A stretch of DNA of 42,047 nt. Source: Halorientalis persicus (GTDB taxonomy: Archaea; Halobacteriota; Halobacteria; Halobacteriales; Haloarculaceae). Every line of letters starts with the position of its first letter. Within the stretch, counting starts at the first letter, position 1. The DNA is taken from contig NZ_FOCX01000026.1 of the NCBI RefSeq assembly GCF_900110215.1, positions 1-42,047 of the forward strand, read 5' to 3'. This document shows positions 7,600-14,968 of the stretch, one piece after another. The notes under the pieces were generated by a model that saw only the letters and a program-made list of their open reading frames with translations, was not told the DNA's origin and did no database searches. A program made the translations under genes and the position numbers.

Positions 7600-8255
7600 T
7601 CGTCTTCACCTGGATTGCTTGGACACTCACCAGGATCTCTCACAGAGAGACCATCCACGAGGCAGGCATCTGCGATGACGGCGCCACGTTCGACCGTGTA
7701 TTCTGTCTCGTTGTTCTCCGATCGTCTGGCTGCTCTGCGGTATGCTCGGTCTTCACTGTTGTAGGGACCGTGGGCAGTTCCGTTGCCACAGACGTAGTAG
7801 CCGAGCGGATCGACTTCTGCTGGCGATGAGGGGTCGGCTGCGTCTTCGAGGGGACTGACGACGAAATTGGCATCATCGAAGAAGGCAGCACGCCGTTCGG
7901 GAGACATCCGTTTCTCGAGTTCGTCTTCTAAAGCTTCACTGAGGCTGTTGGCACCGCCTCGGAGGATGTTCATCGGTGCTTGGGCTGTCACGAGAACGTT
8001 TTCTGAGGGAGCCTCTTCGGACTCTGAGCCACCTTCTGTGGCGCGGTCCTCAGTGTGATCTTGAAAGTGGAACGGCAGTTGGCACTCGGCTTCAGCGTCG
8101 ACGATTACTTCGCCGTGGTCGATGCATTCGACTGTTGCGTTCTGGACGGTTTCATCGTCTCCGTCTTCAACAGCTTCGCCGTAGGTTTCGATCTTGAGCG
8201 AACAGTTAGCGTGTCGTGCGAGGGCGGTCACGAGGGAGGTGTCGTACAGTGGCAT
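7596..8255 (-). CDS. Unknown acidic protein
   Basis: A protein of 219 residues: an N-terminal beta-rich part with a few Cys (HANCSLKIET, VECIDHGEVIVDAEAECQ), a Glu/Ser-rich linker, a helix (SLSEALEDELEKRMSPERR) and a C-terminal part with GYYVCGNGTAHGPY. No domain recognised. Third gene of the operon beginning at 9047; its stop overlaps the next start by 4 nt. Confidence 0.66.
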   Translation of the reverse strand: MPLYDTSLVTALARHANCSLKIETYGEAVEDGDDETVQNATVECIDHGEVIVDAEAECQLPFHFQDHTEDRATEGGSESEEAPSENVLVTAQAPMNILRGGANSLSEALEDELEKRMSPERRAAFFDDANFVVSPLEDAADPSSPAEVDPLGYYVCGNGTAHGPYNSEDRAYRRAARRSENNETEYTVERGAVIADACLVDGLSVRDPGECPSNPGEDE

Positions 8256-8271
8256 TGGCTTTCTTGAGTGG

Positions 8272-8736
8272 TTACTGCTTTGCAGGTCGTTTGATGATCT
8301 CGACGTGTTTTTTGAGGGCTGGCTGGTCGTCGTCGTCGCTGCTGTCGCGGATTTCGACTTGCGGGAGCATCTGGCCGTTTGGCCACGCGATGTCGATGTG
8401 GGCGTCGCACCGTTGCCCTCCGAGCGAGACGGTCACACCGCTGTCTGTGTCTGTGATTACTGTCCGATCTTCTGGTTCGAGATGGGGCTCTGGTTCGGAT
8501 TCTAGCGAGACGGTACTTCTCGTTAGAGTAGGTGCCCAGGCACCCGCCGGATAGACTCGGACTTGCAGTTCGGATTCCCATCCGGTGCGATAACCGATCA
8601 TGAGCTGCGGGACATCCGAACAGCCGATGAAGATCGCATCGACACCGTCGTCTTCTTCGATGCTGATTGTCGTTTTGACGGGCTGTTCAACGCTGTGTGT
8701 GGGCATTGGTTGACGTGAGTGGGGTGAGTGAGTCAC
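8272..8736 (-). CDS. Unknown beta-rich protein
   Basis: A protein of 154 residues from GTG 8736, which overlaps the upstream stop as GTGA; ATG 8706 (144 residues) is a good alternative. Beta-strands dominate (AIFIGCSDVPQLMIGYRT, ELQVRVYPAGAW). No family recognised. Second gene of the operon driven by the element at 9066. Confidence 0.62.
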   Translation of the reverse strand: MTHSPHSRQPMPTHSVEQPVKTTISIEEDDGVDAIFIGCSDVPQLMIGYRTGWESELQVRVYPAGAWAPTLTRSTVSLESEPEPHLEPEDRTVITDTDSGVTVSLGGQRCDAHIDIAWPNGQMLPQVEIRDSSDDDDQPALKKHVEIIKRPAKQ

Positions 8737-9047
8737 CGTCTGCCTTGCAGGTGGGCGAGAAAGGGATTCTCCGCGTTTGCTTCCAACAGGGACGTTGGAG
8801 TTGCGAGGGAGGGGTTCTCGTCAGTGACCGGGACTGTGCAGCTGTCGTGGATCTGCAACACACGAACGTCTTGCGTGTCCGGTTCTAGTGCGGCGATAGT
8901 GAGGTACTCCGTATCAGGCCGGCACCGGTCGATTTCTAGCAGGTACAGCACATCGCCGGTGTCTGGATCGCGAAAGTAGCCACCGTCGCCGATAGCGACG
9001 GGCGATTTCTCTTCCCAGTCTGGTTCTTTGTCGTCTGTTTCTGACAT
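8733..9047 (-). CDS. Unknown small protein, first gene of an operon
   Basis: A protein of 104 residues, beta-rich (GYFRDPDTGDVLYLLEI, TEYLTIAALEPDTQDVRVLQI). No family recognised. ATG 9047 has no SD but a GTTTYTCGC-type element whose T-tract is centred about 24 nt upstream, fitting a leaderless transcript. Downstream genes at 8736, 8255 and 7599 follow with small gaps or overlaps. Confidence 0.66.
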   Translation of the reverse strand: MSETDDKEPDWEEKSPVAIGDGGYFRDPDTGDVLYLLEIDRCRPDTEYLTIAALEPDTQDVRVLQIHDSCTVPVTDENPSLATPTSLLEANAENPFLAHLQGRR

Positions 9048-9065
9048 TGCTCACGCCCCTCGCAG

Positions 9066-9073
9066 GCGAAAAA
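9066..9073 (-). promoter_or_regulatory. GTTTYTCGC-type promoter element
   Basis: TTTTTCGCC on the coding strand; T-tract centred about 24 nt before ATG 9047. Confidence 0.7.
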
Positions 9074-9114
9074 TGTATGTCTGTGATGGGCGGCGGCCCT
9101 GTGTTTTCGACGGA

Positions 9115-9188
9115 AGCCAGGGCGGGGATTTGAACCCCGGAACTCCCGATTACAAATCGGGTGCTTGGACCGCCCAAGCTCCCCTGGC
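9115..9188 (-). tRNA. tRNA-Thr (anticodon UGU)
   Basis: The 74 nt fold into a complete cloverleaf: acceptor GCCAGGG/CCCTGGC, D stem GCTT/AAGC, anticodon stem CCCGA/TCGGG around loop TTTGTAA (anticodon TGT, reads ACA), variable region AGTTC, and T arm CGGGG-TTCAAAT-CCCCG. Discriminator base is T, as expected for archaeal tRNA-Thr. CCA is not encoded. It lies between the end of an unknown gene (9288) and the promoter element of the next operon, away from any other RNA gene. Presence among accessory genes suggests either a cargo tRNA or an old integration site. Confidence 0.95.
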
Positions 9189-9287
9189 ACTGGCTGGGTA
9201 TTCTGAACCGCTGCTATTGCGCGATTTCTCTGCGATGGTGGAGTTGTTTTGTCTGGTCCTCTTATCGGTTTCTGGTTGGGAAAGTCT

Positions 9288-10016
9288 CTAGGCGGTGGCT
9301 CTGGATTGGTTCGCTCGGATGAGGTCCCGATCGACGTCGACCGAGACGACGAAGCCATAGTCGGTTTCTCTGCCGTCGATGACCTTTCCGAGTTGTGCGG
9401 CGAGCCACTCGACCCGCGAGAACGTACACGGTGCGGTGAAGTCCTCGCGAGAGAGGACCCATTCGCCGACCGTTTCTGCCCAGTAGTGCAGCAGTTCTGT
9501 CGAGTCGCGTTCTGCGAGGTCCGTGATCAGCGGTTCGGGATCCCATTCTTCGGCAGCGCCCATTTTCTGCTCTGCTTCCCAGTGGACGATGTCTTCGATG
9601 ACGTTGTAGCGGTTGTCGAAGGAGAGCCGGCCAAGTGCATCGATCCGGTCGTAGAGGGCTCTGCTTTCGGGTGTCCCGTCCTCGGGATGAAGTTCGATGA
9701 TATCGTGAACCATCCCGTCGTAGAGGTGGACCCACTCACGGTCGTCGGCTTCGAGTATCTGCTGGATGGTCTGGTTGACGTCGTGGGGGAGGCCGTTGGC
9801 GTCGAGGTACTCCTTGAGTTCACGGTTAGAAGCGTCCGAGAGTGAGTCGAGTGGCGGTTTGCCTCTGTCTTTTCGTCCTTGATTGATCGATTTGAGGGCG
9901 TCTTCGTGGTCTAGATTCGGGGCGTGTTCGAATCGATCTTGGACGTCGAAATCGAGTCGGCGCATGAACTTCGCGAACGTCTCGATGGTGTAGTGGTTTC
10001 CAGTTCTGATGGTCAT
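9288..10016 (-). CDS. Unknown acidic protein
   Basis: A protein of 242 residues, largely helical, beginning MTIRTGNHYTIETFAKFM. Segments such as EEWDPEPLITDLAERDSTELL and the C-terminal VVSVDVDRDLIRANQ are visible, but no family is recognised. The frame extends 83 codons upstream in Arg/Thr-rich sequence typical of non-coding frames, so ATG 10016 is preferred. It follows the operon at 10109-11723 with a 92-nt gap and may be its last gene. Confidence 0.66.
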   Translation of the reverse strand: MTIRTGNHYTIETFAKFMRRLDFDVQDRFEHAPNLDHEDALKSINQGRKDRGKPPLDSLSDASNRELKEYLDANGLPHDVNQTIQQILEADDREWVHLYDGMVHDIIELHPEDGTPESRALYDRIDALGRLSFDNRYNVIEDIVHWEAEQKMGAAEEWDPEPLITDLAERDSTELLHYWAETVGEWVLSREDFTAPCTFSRVEWLAAQLGKVIDGRETDYGFVVSVDVDRDLIRANQSRATA

Positions 10017-10108
10017 GTCTGTGTTTGTGGCGCTGGTTGTGGTGGTGAGAGTCGATGACAATCGGAGAGCTGTGCTAGTGGCTGCTGAGGATCGGCGGCG
10101 GCGATTGG

Positions 10109-10477
10109 TTACTCGTCGTCGCGAACCGGGATCGGTGGGACGGCTTCTGTTCGCCGAGTGAGCATCCCGAGGAGAACGAGTTCGGCTGTTCTGCGGTGGC
10201 CGAATGATTCGATTGAGTCGTGGGTCTCTTGCCCGTTGAAGGGATCGGAAAGGCTCACTTGCCAATCCCCGTGGGCTTCGTAGACGCGTCCGACACGCGT
10301 GCCGTGATCTGACCAGTGCGAGTTGTCTTCGAGGTCGTCGGCCCGTACTTCGGTCATCTCGTCAGTTCTGGTGATGAGTCGCCACGGGCCGGGAAGGACG
10401 GCTTCCCTGAATGGTCCAAGGTCGATCTCGATGTCTGCACTTTCGGGGATGTCTGGATGGGTGATTGATTGAGGCAT
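10109..10477 (-). CDS. Unknown protein
   Basis: A protein of 122 residues starting MPQSITHPDIPESADIEI. It reads as a beta-rich domain (GPWRLITRTDEMTEVRADDL, HGDWQVSLSDPF) with a C-terminal helix (RRTAELVLLGMLTRR). No family recognised. ATG 10477 is 2 nt after the upstream stop, pointing to coupled translation. Confidence 0.64.
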   Translation of the reverse strand: MPQSITHPDIPESADIEIDLGPFREAVLPGPWRLITRTDEMTEVRADDLEDNSHWSDHGTRVGRVYEAHGDWQVSLSDPFNGQETHDSIESFGHRRTAELVLLGMLTRRTEAVPPIPVRDDE

Positions 10478-10479
10478 GG

Positions 10480-10944
10480 TCACTTGAGGCGACGGTTGCG
10501 CCAGTCGTCGAGGATTGGTTTGATTGTCTGGAGCGCGGTTTCGACCTGCTCTGCATCGGGACTGCCGTTGGTGCCGTCTGCTGCTTCGATCAGCGTCTGA
10601 AGGGCGCTGATCGGAACTGGGGCGAGCCCACTGAACGGCTCGTCGACGTCGTGCTGGGCACTGGCAATTGTGAGACTCCTGCCTTCGTGGACGAGCAGCG
10701 TCGAACATTCTTGGCAGTACAGATACACGCCGCCTTCTGCGAAGAGCGGCCGTTCTCTGGCCTGCTCGTAGCCAGTGAACTTGTAGCTCGCAGTGTCGGG
10801 GGAGAGATCGACGCTGCGATCAACCGGGCGAGCGCTGCCTTTGTTGACACTGAATACGGGGAGTTCCAATGCTACTGCTCCGCAATTTGGACAGTGCAAC
10901 GACTCATCTTCCGAATTTGAGTTTGTTGCGTTGTTGTCAGGCAT
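10480..10944 (-). CDS. Zinc-ribbon protein, unknown function
   Basis: A protein of 154 residues. CPNCG near the N-terminus pairs with CQEC some 55 residues later to form a likely zinc ribbon; the C-terminal half is helical (ISALQTLIEAADGT, AEQVETALQTIKPILDDWRN). Its start overlaps the upstream gene by 8 nt, the same overlap length as in several other gene pairs here. Function unknown. Confidence 0.68.
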   Translation of the reverse strand: MPDNNATNSNSEDESLHCPNCGAVALELPVFSVNKGSARPVDRSVDLSPDTASYKFTGYEQARERPLFAEGGVYLYCQECSTLLVHEGRSLTIASAQHDVDEPFSGLAPVPISALQTLIEAADGTNGSPDAEQVETALQTIKPILDDWRNRRLK

Positions 10945-11461
10945 GGATCGGTTCTAGTTTTTCTCGCAGGGAGTCTAGTCGTTCGACCTGTTCGCTGTAG
11001 CCGTTGCCGTCGATGCTGTCGAGAACGCCGTCGAGAACGGCGACGAACTCGCTGTAGTCCTGTTGCCACATCAGCTGTTGCTCATTGGTCGCGCAGGCAT
11101 CTTCGACAGTGCCGATGACTTCTTCGACAGCATCGTCCGGGATGCCTTCGTGGGCCCGCATGGCCAACTCGAACGATTCGACGATGTCTGGGAAGTTGAT
11201 GGGTTGCTCCGACTCGGTATCGTAGCCGGTGCTGGTGACCGATGCGCCGTCGAACTCGGCGATTTTCTCTCGGAATCTACTCTGGTCGTATTTATCGCCG
11301 ATGACCTCGATCCCGTAGCGGACAGCGGCCGCTTCGACAGGCACGTCGGTTTCGGACTTGACACTGGCCCCGCTAAATTCGGCGACCAGCTCCCGGAACG
11401 TGCCCTGTGTCGGCTGTTCGCCACGGACGATCACCGAGTAGGGGACGAGTCCGTCAGTCAT
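10937..11461 (-). CDS. Unknown protein with an internal duplication
   Basis: A protein of 174 residues. Residues about 8-38 and 48-78 are copies of one unit: YSVIVRGEQPTQGTFRELVA and YGIEVIGDKYDQSRFREKIA are each followed by EF.GASV. This suggests a tandem repeat of a small beta-alpha unit. The C-terminal half is helical. The start overlaps the upstream gene by 8 nt. No known family. Confidence 0.68.
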   Translation of the reverse strand: MTDGLVPYSVIVRGEQPTQGTFRELVAEFSGASVKSETDVPVEAAAVRYGIEVIGDKYDQSRFREKIAEFDGASVTSTGYDTESEQPINFPDIVESFELAMRAHEGIPDDAVEEVIGTVEDACATNEQQLMWQQDYSEFVAVLDGVLDSIDGNGYSEQVERLDSLREKLEPIHA

Positions 11462-11723
11462 CGGAGACAGCCTTGTTCCCCCAGTCGCTGAGGCCGGCCT
11501 GATCGGTGAGGACCTGCGTGGCTTCGAGAACCTTGTCGTTGCCCGTCTTCCGCAGGACCATTCCTTTGTACCGCTCTTCGCCGTGGGCCTCGGCCTTGCG
11601 TTCGAGGAAGTTCTTGGCCTCTTCTTCGGTGTCGAAGAAGGGATTGGCCATGTCCTCGCCGAACTTCGTGTGGGTGAGGACGCCGTTGCTGCCGCTCCAG
11701 TAGTACTGCTCTCTGTCAGTCAT
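11454..11723 (-). CDS. Small unknown protein, first gene of operon
   Basis: A protein of 89 residues (MTDREQYYWSGSNGVLTHTK...). It contains a strand-helix-strand unit with TEEEAKNFLERKAEAHG, recalling other tiny proteins in the window. ATG 11723 was chosen because the upstream extension is Arg/Pro-rich shadow of the next gene. The promoter element at 11750-11757 is centred about 32 nt upstream. Confidence 0.66.
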   Translation of the reverse strand: MTDREQYYWSGSNGVLTHTKFGEDMANPFFDTEEEAKNFLERKAEAHGEERYKGMVLRKTGNDKVLEATQVLTDQAGLSDWGNKAVSDD

Positions 11724-11749
11724 TGCTGAACACTCCACTCCCCCTGATG

Positions 11750-11757
11750 GCGAAAAA
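11750..11757 (-). promoter_or_regulatory. GTTTYTCGC-type promoter element
   Basis: TTTTTCGCC on the coding strand; T-tract centred about 32 nt before ATG 11723, leaving a short leader. Confidence 0.65.
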
Positions 11758-11778
11758 TACTGCTCAGTTGCCGGTTGG

Positions 11779-13020
11779 TCACTGATTCGGGAGCGTCGTC
11801 TGTGTTGTCCTAGATTCCGACGCGGCCGGTTGGCCGGCCGATGCGCTTGTTTGCTCTGCTTTTGGTCCGGTCGGGAGCGACCGGGAGGAGGTTGCAGGAT
11901 GAGTGCCGATTGCTCGCTCTCGGCGGTCGCGTACCGCGTCCCAGTGGGAGAGTGCGGCCGTCCGACAGTGCCGACAGCCTCTCGTCCGTGGATCGGGACT
12001 GGGCGCCCCCGGATCGATCTGCCGCCCGCAGACACACTCGAGGAGCTGGTAGTCGGCGGCTGCTCTGTCTCGGTTGTTTGCTCCCCAGTCGGCAAGACTG
12101 GTCACGGAGACGTTCGAGCCGGCCCGATCTGTGCTGTCGTGGGGCCGATCCAGCAGGTTGGTGAGGCGATTTCGGTAGTCTAGGTATGTGATGAGGTAGT
12201 TCTCCCACGAGCATCGTGGGAATCCGGGCTTGCGATATGCCAGCCACTCGTCGCGCCACTCTGGCCCGTCGTGAGCGGTTGTCGTCGCGTCGGTGTAGAG
12301 GTTCTGCTCCCAAGCGTTGGAATCGACAGAATCCAGTGCGTTTCGGACGGCTGGTGATTCGAGAACGGACTGCTTGACTCCAAACCCGTGGAGCGAAACA
12401 CGCTCGGGGAGCGCTTCCCGTACTCGGAGGATAGTGTTCTTGATCTCGGCATCTTGGCCGCGGCGACAGACGGATCCAAGCCCGACGTAGTCGGTGATGA
12501 GCCCGTAGTCGGCTAACTCGTCAATGTGTTCGAGGTAGTCACGGATGTCGTAGCCTTGGACGACGGCCATGGGCTCAGCATCAATATCGCGCGTCTCGTA
12601 GGCTTCTAACTGCAGGATGTGGTCCCGCGTGGTCCACTCCTGGTGTGTGCTGACTGTCCGACCATATTCGGACAAAAGTGATGGCTCGCACGCCCAGTCT
12701 CGGAGCGCAAACCGACTGATGCAGTCGTCGTGTTCGGCGACGAAATCAAGATGCTCGGTCACCGTGCTGTCGTAGGATCCGGTCTGGGAGAGGGTCGAGT
12801 AGCCGCCCGAATCGAGAATCCACTCCGGTCCAGGCCACGGCTCGTTCATTTTGGATGCGAACGATACCATCAGGTGTTCTGGCTCTGGAAACCGACTGGC
12901 GTCAAGCTCGCTGTTGACGATCACGGACTCGGTGGTATCTGCCTGCGAAAGAGCCCGGAGCGCTTTTCGTTGCGATCCTGACGAAACTGTCCAGTAAAAG
13001 TCGAGTGTGTCGCTGTGCAT
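11779..13020 (-). CDS. TGT/DpdA-like nucleic-acid guanine transglycosylase
   Basis: A protein of 413 residues. Residues 60-240 show the tRNA-guanine transglycosylase (TGT) barrel in the form seen in DpdA proteins: WILDSGGYS with Asp70, VQGY at 154-157, GLGSVCRR at 180-187, HGFGVK at 211-216, and SVDSNAW with Asp233, the expected second catalytic Asp. DpdA enzymes swap guanine in DNA for preQ0. Near the C-terminus a CVC...CRHC cluster could bind zinc; the last 60 residues are low complexity. It is distant from the archaeosine tRNA enzyme (no PUA domain, different motifs). It is transcribed alone from an element at 13041. The TGT fold is clear; DNA as substrate is inferred from similarity to DpdA, and tRNA cannot be excluded. 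Confidence 0.82.
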   Translation of the reverse strand: MHSDTLDFYWTVSSGSQRKALRALSQADTTESVIVNSELDASRFPEPEHLMVSFASKMNEPWPGPEWILDSGGYSTLSQTGSYDSTVTEHLDFVAEHDDCISRFALRDWACEPSLLSEYGRTVSTHQEWTTRDHILQLEAYETRDIDAEPMAVVQGYDIRDYLEHIDELADYGLITDYVGLGSVCRRGQDAEIKNTILRVREALPERVSLHGFGVKQSVLESPAVRNALDSVDSNAWEQNLYTDATTTAHDGPEWRDEWLAYRKPGFPRCSWENYLITYLDYRNRLTNLLDRPHDSTDRAGSNVSVTSLADWGANNRDRAAADYQLLECVCGRQIDPGAPSPDPRTRGCRHCRTAALSHWDAVRDRRERAIGTHPATSSRSLPTGPKAEQTSASAGQPAASESRTTQTTLPNQ

Positions 13021-13040
13021 TGTCGCTGGGCATCTCGCGG

Positions 13041-13048
13041 GCGAAAAA
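13041..13048 (-). promoter_or_regulatory. GTTTYTCGC-type promoter element
   Basis: TTTTTCGCC on the coding strand; T-tract centred about 26 nt before ATG 13020. Confidence 0.7.
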
Positions 13049-13362
13049 GCAGTCAGAGGAATGGCAGCAGGATGCCAGCCAGAATGCTGTTAACCTACAA
13101 TCGGGGTTGTTGGTTAATGACTGGGTTCTGATTTGACGAAAGAGATTTTCAAAATCGAGAATCTGGTTCCGGGTATCATCCACTTTCTGTCTGGCATTTT
13201 TCGGCAGGATAGCAAAACCATTTTCACTAGCGAGAACGAGAGTCAAAATGCGGCCTGCCTACACCGGTCGTACGGATGGATGAGCTCCAAAGGAGCGTGT
13301 GACTCCGGGGAGTTTCACCCCGGATTTTGACCTACTGGCTGGCCGGAGATATGCTTGTGGAC
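13049..13362. other. Gene-free stretch with two hairpins
   Basis: This interval, lower in GC than its neighbours, lies between the DpdA-like gene's promoter and the end of the Mom-like gene. One minus-strand frame (TTG at 13246) is open through it but runs out of frame into the DpdA-like gene and has no good start. The right end holds two perfect hairpins (13284-13323). No gene is supported; it may be the remnant of an inserted element. Confidence 0.5.
13284..13323. repeat. Two adjacent perfect hairpins
   Basis: First: GCTCC-AAA-GGAGC (13284-13296). Second: CCGGGG, 7-nt loop, CCCCGG (13305-13323), followed by ATTTTGACC on the plus strand. They lie 40 nt after the stop of the Mom-like gene. 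Could be a transcription terminator or the hairpin end of a degraded IS200/IS605-type element; neither is proven. Confidence 0.5.
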
Positions 13363-14274
13363 TCAGATTGACGCTTCCCAGCGGCGCTTGGTCCAGTTTT
13401 CGTCGACGCTCGTTTCCCCGCTGTCCAGTGAAAGCGTCTTGGTGTGTTCGAAACCTGCACCGGCGTAGCAGATACCTCGGTTTCCGTCGACGCCTGCGAG
13501 CGCGATGAGCCGACTAATCTCGGTATTGTGGCGGAGCCAGCCTCGGATTCGACCGAGCATCCAACTGGACGTGTTCGGTGGCCGATTTGGATGGTTTGCG
13601 AGCCGAGTGAGATATCGTGTCTGATTGTAGTCGGCGATCTCGCGATTGTGTCCATGCTCGAGAACAGCGACGGAAATGAGATGCCCGTCATAGACGGCCC
13701 CGAAGGCGTGGCGGAAGCCGTCGACGCCGAGTAGTCGGTGATCGACGCGGCCGTCTGGCCCGCCCGCGAGGAACTGGTTAACCGTGCGGAGTGCCCCCTC
13801 GCCTTCGAGATGGTGGAAATCGAGGGCCTTGGCGGCTGGTGCGGTTGGCACGTTGGTCCGCGGTGGTTCCCAGCGCGAGAATATCCAATCCGGCTCGTCG
13901 CCACACTCGGCTGCGGATCGCGGGAAGTCCGGCATTTCCGGTGGTGGACTGGTTCGCCACTCGTGGCCGGGCCCGTGCAAGTCTTTGATCATGGACTCGG
14001 TTTCTGGGAGGCGATGCTCGAAGCGAATGGTGGTGTTGGAGCCGTCGTATGCGACCGTGTCGACGACGTGCCGTCGGTATTCCGCGCGGACCTCGCGGAG
14101 GCAACTCGTCGTCTGGCCGGTCTCCAGCTGTCGCTTGCGAGTGTCTGTGACCGTCCGGTGAAAGAGATGGTCGCCAGGAGCGATTGATGACGGTGGATGA
14201 GAGACCGTCACCTCGTCTTCTGTTCCAGCATCGATGGCTGTGAGAGCGCTTACGCATCCGTATCGGAATGCCAT
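13363..14274 (-). CDS. Mom-like GNAT-fold protein
   Basis: A protein of 303 residues. The first 150 include an ASCH/PUA-like portion (VSHPPSSIAPGDHLFHRTVT). Residues about 180-285 read as a GNAT domain of the phage Mu Mom type: FGAVYDGHLISVAV, YLTRLANHP, SWMLGRIRGWL, ICYAGAGFEHT. Mom modifies adenine in phage DNA and protects it from restriction; several phages and archaeal viruses encode relatives. ATG 14274 is fixed by a GTTTCTCGC element centred 23 nt upstream; the longer open frame to 14400 includes that promoter. Its location next to TGT-like genes supports a DNA-modification role. A general GNAT acetyltransferase acting on another substrate remains possible. Confidence 0.7.
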   Translation of the reverse strand: MAFRYGCVSALTAIDAGTEDEVTVSHPPSSIAPGDHLFHRTVTDTRKRQLETGQTTSCLREVRAEYRRHVVDTVAYDGSNTTIRFEHRLPETESMIKDLHGPGHEWRTSPPPEMPDFPRSAAECGDEPDWIFSRWEPPRTNVPTAPAAKALDFHHLEGEGALRTVNQFLAGGPDGRVDHRLLGVDGFRHAFGAVYDGHLISVAVLEHGHNREIADYNQTRYLTRLANHPNRPPNTSSWMLGRIRGWLRHNTEISRLIALAGVDGNRGICYAGAGFEHTKTLSLDSGETSVDENWTKRRWEASI

Positions 14275-14291
14275 GGTCTGTTCTCCAGCCA

Positions 14292-14299
14292 GCGAGAAA
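14292..14299 (-). promoter_or_regulatory. GTTTYTCGC-type promoter element
   Basis: GTTTCTCGC on the coding strand; T-tract centred about 23 nt before ATG 14274, deciding that start. Confidence 0.7.
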
Positions 14300-14396
14300 C
14301 TGCTCCAGTGCGGTTGGTTGGGATGTTCTGGGAGCGCGATGCTTGGGCCGCCAACACCCGTGTCTTCAGCGCGAAAAAGCGCGGCCGCTCGACGGG

Positions 14397-14903
14397 TCAT
14401 TCAAGCGACAACCAGTGCCGCGCATACCGTTCAATCTCGTTAAGTGAGATTTTTGTCGCCTTGAGATCAGCTGTTCGCTGAGAGAGTCTGGCTTCTGGTA
14501 GTCCGTTGTCGACTGCTGCTGGCTGGTACCATTCTGCCGTGAGGTCTTGGTATTCGTCGAAAACTGGATCGCTAGACATTCCTTCATCAGTATATATCTG
14601 CGTTGGCTGACCAAGGATGAGAGCGTGGCTGAGGATGATACCTGCTGCGAAGCCTAAATGTCCTTCCAGAGACAGGAACATACCAATACCACTGGCTGTT
14701 TCGGTCCCCGAGAGTACAAACTCATCACCATCGTCTTTGAGTGTCATTTCATAGTCGCGCTGCTGGGCTGTTAGGCCTGCTGGGAGATCGATTTCTGTGT
14801 CTGATGTGTAAGAAACTCTGACATCTGCGAGTTCGTTGTTGATTAGGCTCTCTAGTTCTTCGTCGGGAGCGTAGGGGTCTCTGGTGATTTGGCTATCGGG
14901 CAT
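14397..14903 (-). CDS. Unknown protein
   Basis: A protein of 168 residues. It has a beta-rich N-terminal half (TDEIDLP-type and EMTLKDDGDEFVLSG segments), a Gly/Ala-rich hydrophobic stretch (GHLGFAAGIILSHALILG) and a helical C-terminus. No family recognised. Its codon use is more AT-rich than that of the flanking genes, hinting at a separate origin. No GTTTYTCGC element is seen before the ATG. Confidence 0.62.
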   Translation of the reverse strand: MPDSQITRDPYAPDEELESLINNELADVRVSYTSDTEIDLPAGLTAQQRDYEMTLKDDGDEFVLSGTETASGIGMFLSLEGHLGFAAGIILSHALILGQPTQIYTDEGMSSDPVFDEYQDLTAEWYQPAAVDNGLPEARLSQRTADLKATKISLNEIERYARHWLSLE

Positions 14904-14968
14904 GAGAAGATGTTTGCGGCAGTGTTCACAGGTTTTTCGTGTTCATCTTGATACTCTTTGGGTCTGAG

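Noticed and set aside
9115-9188. tRNA as a proven attachment site
   Set aside because: No integrase gene and no duplicated tRNA 3' end are visible in the window.
13049-13246. Minus-strand frame from TTG 13246
   Set aside because: Weak start, no SD, no domain, and it continues as a non-coding-looking frame across the DpdA-like gene.
14371-14378. Another GCGAAAAA copy upstream of the Mom-like gene
   Set aside because: It is 98 nt from the start, inside a GCGC-flanked palindrome, while a better placed copy exists at 14292.
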